From contig DASRBI010000018.1 in the NCBI GenBank assembly GCA_035685165.1, positions 1 to 64,000 on the forward strand: a stretch of DNA of 64,000 nucleotides, given 5' to 3'. This document shows, piece after piece, positions 60,628-64,000 of the stretch (position 1 is the stretch's first letter; every line of letters begins with the position of its first letter). The notes beneath the pieces were generated by a model, which saw nothing but the letters and a program-made list of their open reading frames with translations, was not told where the DNA came from and ran no database searches. Made by a program: the position numbers and the translations under genes. Origin of the DNA: DATFDN01 sp035685165. Its GTDB lineage: Bacteria > Pseudomonadota > Alphaproteobacteria > Acetobacterales > Acetobacteraceae.

Positions 60628-61611
60628 TTGGCAGTGCCGTACGCGGTCGGGCTGGTGCTCGACCATTATCCGCGATTCACGCCGGCGCAGGTGCGCGCGC
60701 GGCTGCGCTATTCCACCTTCGTCGATCCGAAGCGCCGCTACCTCTATTTCGAGGTTCCCAAGGCGGCCTGCACGAGCATGAAATACCTGCTGCGTCATTT
60801 GCAGGGCGATCCGCCGCTGCGTACGGCGTTCGTGTCCGGGATGCCCCTGACGCGGCGGGACATGTTCATCCATGTGCGCGAGAACGTGCGGCTGCCGAGC
60901 CTGACCGACCTGCCGGACACCGCGCAGAAGGAGGTCCTGACGGCGCCTGACTTCCTGCGCATGACGATCGTGCGGAACCCGTATGCGCGGATCGGGTCGG
61001 CCTGGGCGAACAAGGTCGCGCTCTGCGAGCCGTCCTTCGAGATCGCCGGCGCGGGCGGCAATCCGATCGACCCGAACGGACCTTCGTTCGCCGATTTTGT
61101 GGCGTTCCTGCGGACCGAACAACTCGATGTCGCCAACCCGCATTGGTCGTGGCAGACCACCCATATCTTCGCGCGTGCCTTCGACTTCAATCTGGTGGGC
61201 AAGGTGGAGGCGCTGAGCGAGTGCCTCGAACGCTTCGCGCGACACCTCGGCCTCGAGGCGGTGCCGGTGCTGCCGGCGCGGAACGAGACGACTTTCGTGC
61301 GCGCCGCCTACGATCCGGGGCTTGCCGAGACGGTGTACGAACTTTACCGCCCGGATTTCGAGCTGTTCGGCTATGCGCGCGACAGTTGGCCGAGCGCCGC
61401 CGCACCGGCGCTCGATCCGCTGGTCGCCAAGGCGCTCGCCGAGGTCATCGAACGCAACCGGGTGATCGGCGACCTCTATGCGGCGCTCGACCGCGCGCGG
61501 GCGCGGCTGGAGGTCGCGGAACGGCTCGGGCTTGCGGCGATCACCGATCGCCTTGCGGCGTTGTATCGCGGCGCGAGGGCGCTCCGCCGGAACCGGGCGC
61601 CGCTGGCGTAG
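60628..61611 (+). CDS. Sulfotransferase-family protein
   Basis: A protein of 327 residues from a TTG at 60628 with GAAGGAGAGG 7 bases upstream. The PAPS 5'-phosphosulfate loop is FEVPKAACTSMK (residues 41-52), and the 3'-phosphate motif VRNPYARIGSAW begins at 115. The middle has SFADFVAFL and HWSWQTTHIF, like carbohydrate sulfotransferases (Sulfotransfer_2). The last 70 residues form a helical, charged tail rich in Arg and Ala. It probably sulfates a surface sugar or lipid. It follows dnaN after 44 bases and may share its transcript. Confidence 0.85.
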   Translation: MAVPYAVGLVLDHYPRFTPAQVRARLRYSTFVDPKRRYLYFEVPKAACTSMKYLLRHLQGDPPLRTAFVSGMPLTRRDMFIHVRENVRLPSLTDLPDTAQKEVLTAPDFLRMTIVRNPYARIGSAWANKVALCEPSFEIAGAGGNPIDPNGPSFADFVAFLRTEQLDVANPHWSWQTTHIFARAFDFNLVGKVEALSECLERFARHLGLEAVPVLPARNETTFVRAAYDPGLAETVYELYRPDFELFGYARDSWPSAAAPALDPLVAKALAEVIERNRVIGDLYAALDRARARLEVAERLGLAAITDRLAALYRGARALRRNRAPLA

Positions 61612-61644
61612 TCCGCTCAACCCCGCGCGGCGGGCCGATCCGGC

Positions 61645-62343
61645 TCAGACCTCCAGCCACTCGCGGCGGATCGCCGCATCGGCGCGCAGCGCCTCGGGCG
61701 TGCCTTCGAAGACGATGCGGCCGTGACCCATGACATAGAGGCGGGCGGAAATCCGCAGGGCAATGGTGAGCTTCTGCTCGACGAGCAGGATCGCCACGCC
61801 GCGGCGGGCGATTTCCGACAGCAACGTTGCCACCTGATCGACGAGTTTGGGGGCGAGGCCCTCGGTCGGTTCGTCGATCAGCACGAGGTCGGGATCGCCC
61901 ATCAGCGTGCGGCACATGGTCAGCATCTGCTGCTCGCCGCCCGATAGCACGCCCGCGTGATTGTGCTGGCGTTCTTCCAGATTGGGGAACAGGCGGAACA
62001 CGTCCTCGAAGGTCCAGCGGCCGAAGCGGCCGGCGCGCTTGAGGCCGAGCGCGAGGTTCTGGCGGACCGTGAGCGTGGGGAAGATTTGCCGGTCCTCGGG
62101 CACGTAGCCGATGCCCTTGCGGGCGATCACGTTCGGCTTGCACCCGTCCACGCGCTGGCCGCGCCAAGTGATGGCGCCGACCGGCGGCACCAGCCCCATG
62201 ATCGCCTTGCAGGTGGTGGAGCGCCCGACGCCGTTGCGCCCGAGCAGGCTGACGATCTCGCCCTCGCCGACACGGAGCGAAACGCCGTGCAGGATGTGGC
62301 TTTTGCCGTAAAAGGCATGGAGGTCGGTGACGTCGAGGCTCAT
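61645..62343 (-). CDS. LivF-like ABC transporter ATPase with Walker A Lys-to-Arg change
   Basis: An ATPase of 232 residues of the LivF group. The Walker A motif reads GRNGVGRST (35-43): Arg41 replaces the lysine that contacts ATP phosphates. The codon is CGC (62223-62221), so this is not a one-base error of AAG. The signature LSGGEQQM, Walker B LVLIDEPTEGLAP and the middle YVPEDRQIFPTLTVRQNL are intact. I believe a similar Arg appears in some related LivF proteins but cannot confirm it here. The gene overlaps the upstream LivG-like gene by 4 bases. Confidence 0.9.
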   Translation of the reverse strand: MSLDVTDLHAFYGKSHILHGVSLRVGEGEIVSLLGRNGVGRSTTCKAIMGLVPPVGAITWRGQRVDGCKPNVIARKGIGYVPEDRQIFPTLTVRQNLALGLKRAGRFGRWTFEDVFRLFPNLEERQHNHAGVLSGGEQQMLTMCRTLMGDPDLVLIDEPTEGLAPKLVDQVATLLSEIARRGVAILLVEQKLTIALRISARLYVMGHGRIVFEGTPEALRADAAIRREWLEV

Positions 62344-63092
62344 GCGTCGAGCGCCCCGAGATAGGCTTCTTGCACGGCGCGGTTGGCGCGGATTTCCGCC
62401 GGCGGCCCGGAGGCGATGATGCGGCCATAGACCAGCACGGTGATCGTGTCCGCGAGGCCGAACACGACCTGCATGTCGTGCTCGACCATGAGCAGCGTCT
62501 TGCCCTCGGTGACACGCCGGATCAGCGCGATCGCGTATTCGGTTTCGCTGTTGCTCATCCCGGCGGTCGGCTCGTCGAGCAGGATCGCGCTGGCGCCGCC
62601 TGCGACCGTCATGCCGATCTCGAGCGCGCGCTGCTCGGCGTAGGAGAGAAGGCCCGCCGGCACGTCGCGCCGCTCGGCGAGGTTGAGTTCTTCGAGCACG
62701 TGCTCGGTTTCCTCGTTGAGCGTGCGCTCGTGCGCAAGCGCGCGCCAAAAAGCGTAGCGGTACCCGCGGCTCCACAGGAGCGCGCAGCGGATGTTCTCGA
62801 ACACGCTCATGCGGTGGAAGATCGAGGTGATCTGGAAGCTGCGCGACAGGCCGAGCCGATTGATGCGGTGCGGCGGTAATCCGTCCAGCCGCCGTTCGTC
62901 CAGCCGGATCTCGCCGCCGGTGATGGGAAAGCGCCCGCTGATGAGGTTGAACAGCGTCGTCTTGCCAGCGCCGTTCGGGCCGATCAGCGCGTGGCGCTCG
63001 CCCGCTTTGACGTCGAGGTCCACGCCGCGGATGATTTCGGTCGGACCGAACTTCTTAGTCACGCCCCGCAGGCGGATCGCGGGCGCCGTCAT
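62340..63092 (-). CDS. Branched-chain-type ABC transporter ATPase (LivG-like), second system
   Basis: An ATPase of 250 residues. Walker A is GPNGAGKTT with its lysine intact. LGLSRSFQITSIFHRMSVFENIRCAL is the LivG-type segment, and Walker B is AILLDEPTAGMSNSE. The ABC signature is degenerate (LLSYAEQRALEIGM), as in other LivG-like proteins. It pairs with the LivF-like protein above. The ATG at 63092 overlaps the permease stop by 4 bases. If the LivF-like partner is weak in ATP hydrolysis, this subunit would be the main motor. Confidence 0.92.
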   Translation of the reverse strand: MTAPAIRLRGVTKKFGPTEIIRGVDLDVKAGERHALIGPNGAGKTTLFNLISGRFPITGGEIRLDERRLDGLPPHRINRLGLSRSFQITSIFHRMSVFENIRCALLWSRGYRYAFWRALAHERTLNEETEHVLEELNLAERRDVPAGLLSYAEQRALEIGMTVAGGASAILLDEPTAGMSNSETEYAIALIRRVTEGKTLLMVEHDMQVVFGLADTITVLVYGRIIASGPPAEIRANRAVQEAYLGALDA

Positions 63093-64000
63093 GTGCGGGC
63101 GAGCGGCGGGGCAAGCCCGGTCATCAGCTCGGTCCAGACGGCGCGGAATCGGCGGCCTTCGACCGTGAGCCAAGCGAGCGCGAGCGCCGTCCAGCCGAGC
63201 GCGACGGCCCAGGTGCTGGCCGCGTAGACGTTCGGCGCGAGGCCGAACAGGCTGAGCGTCTTGCCTTCCGAGGCGCCGATGGTGGCGAAGGAGAGCATCT
63301 CCACGAGCGCCACGAACCCGGCGAGCGTCAGCAACGCCGGAACGGCGAGGCGGGCGTAGGGCAGGGCGAGCGCGCCGAGGCGTCCGGCGCGCGCGATCGG
63401 GGCGTGCGCCTGCCACAGCCCGGTGATGCCGGTGGGCGCGAACGTGACCATCGCGATGAACAGCAGGCCGACATAGACGAGCCAGGAATTCGACAGGAGG
63501 CTGAGGCCGCTCTGCAGCGCCGTGATCAGGATGGCGCCGATCACCGGGCCGACGAAGCTACCAACCCCGCCGATATAGGCCATCAGCAGCGCATTGCCCG
63601 AAAGCGGCGCGTTCACCGCGTCGAACGTCACGATCTCGTAGGTGATGCAGTAGAGCGCGCCACCGATGCCGGCGAAGAAGCCGGCGAGCGAGAATTGCAG
63701 GAACCGCACCATCCGCGGGTCGTAGCCGACGAACTGCGCGCGCTCGTAATTGTCGCGGCAGGCATTGACCATGCGCCCGAGCGGCGTGCCGCGCAGGTAG
63801 AACATGCCGAGCGCGGCGATCAGCGCCCAGCCGAGGATGAGGAAATAGACCTGAAGACCGTGGGCGTAATTGACGCCGAGCAGGCTCCAGGCGTTCTGGC
63901 GGTCGGTCGTGATGCCACCCTCGCCGCCGAAGAAATGCGTGAACATGATCGCCGCCGTGACGGCGAGCTGGCCGATGCCGAAGGTGATCATCGCGAAAGC
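63089..64000 (-). CDS. LivM-like ABC transporter permease, C-terminal part
   Basis: The frame is open from the window's right edge, so the N-terminus is missing. About 303 residues are visible with several hydrophobic segments. LivM marks are GTPLGRMVNACRDNYERAQFVGYD and FSLAGFFAGIGGALYC. NALLMAYIGGVGSFVGPVIGA is also diagnostic. The last 90 residues carry extra hydrophobic segments not usual in short LivM proteins (VPALLTLAGFVALVEMLSF). It is the upstream partner of the LivG/LivF-like ATPases. A LivH-like gene and binding protein may lie beyond the window. Confidence 0.9.
   Translation of the reverse strand, partial: AFAMITFGIGQLAVTAAIMFTHFFGGEGGITTDRQNAWSLLGVNYAHGLQVYFLILGWALIAALGMFYLRGTPLGRMVNACRDNYERAQFVGYDPRMVRFLQFSLAGFFAGIGGALYCITYEIVTFDAVNAPLSGNALLMAYIGGVGSFVGPVIGAILITALQSGLSLLSNSWLVYVGLLFIAMVTFAPTGITGLWQAHAPIARAGRLGALALPYARLAVPALLTLAGFVALVEMLSFATIGASEGKTLSLFGLAPNVYAASTWAVALGWTALALAWLTVEGRRFRAVWTELMTGLAPPLART

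Overview
The window is GC-rich, densely packed bacterial DNA. Start codons are often GTG or TTG, and many neighbouring genes overlap by 4 bases. Gene content (PimC/PimD-type acyl-CoA dehydrogenases, a CYP153-type P450, several LivFGHM-type transporters, MtaB, a YejABEF operon, a CGTCATTGC-type dispersed repeat) points to an alphaproteobacterium, most likely Rhodospirillales/Acetobacteraceae-like. That placement is inference from gene style, not from a marker comparison. I support 62 protein-coding genes (two cut by the window ends), one tRNA, one acyl-CoA-ligase remnant, and about ten hairpins, repeats and promoters.

Region 1 (1-14.5 kb) mixes acyl-CoA metabolism (an SDR dehydrogenase, two crotonase-fold proteins, an MmgE/PrpD protein) with housekeeping genes (radA, rlmJ, gpsA) and surface-chemistry genes (a family 2 glycosyltransferase, an OafA-like acyltransferase). 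Region 2 (14.7-20 kb) is housekeeping: murJ, trpS, a lone receiver domain, mtaB-dapF, and tRNA-Asn(GTT) with a good promoter. Region 3 (20-24.2 kb) is a leftward sugar-type ABC transporter operon ending in a fucosyltransferase-like gene whose 3' end runs antisense through the tRNA gene.

Region 4 (24.3-37.2 kb) has a cupin, a decayed acyl-CoA ligase fused in frame behind a CYP153-type P450, a MoxR ATPase/VWA pair separated by a nested inverted repeat, maeB-recQ, an OmpA-like protein, msrB, and the pimC-pimD pair. Region 5 (37.3-45.6 kb) has YceI, an MFS exporter, dps and trmO in overlapping order. It continues with a LivGFHM transporter lacking a binding protein, followed by an SDR and a carboxymuconolactone-decarboxylase-like protein. 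Region 6 (45.7-52.5 kb) is a crotonase-fold gene and a complete yejABEF operon.

Region 7 (52.5-64 kb) has a carotenoid-cleavage-type oxygenase divergent from a TetR regulator with a recognisable promoter, a Tim44-like protein, a lone molybdopterin oxidoreductase, a dienelactone hydrolase, dnaN and a sulfotransferase. It ends in a second Liv-type transporter whose LivF-like ATPase has Arg in place of the Walker A Lys.

I found no CRISPR array, prophage, insertion sequence or obvious defence system. The most interesting items are the tRNA-antisense fucosyltransferase, the P450/ligase remnant, the structured intergenic elements (a family with ccctcacc/ggtgaggg ends, and hairpins between binding-protein and permease genes of two ABC operons) and the Walker A variant. 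None of these amounts to a proven new system.
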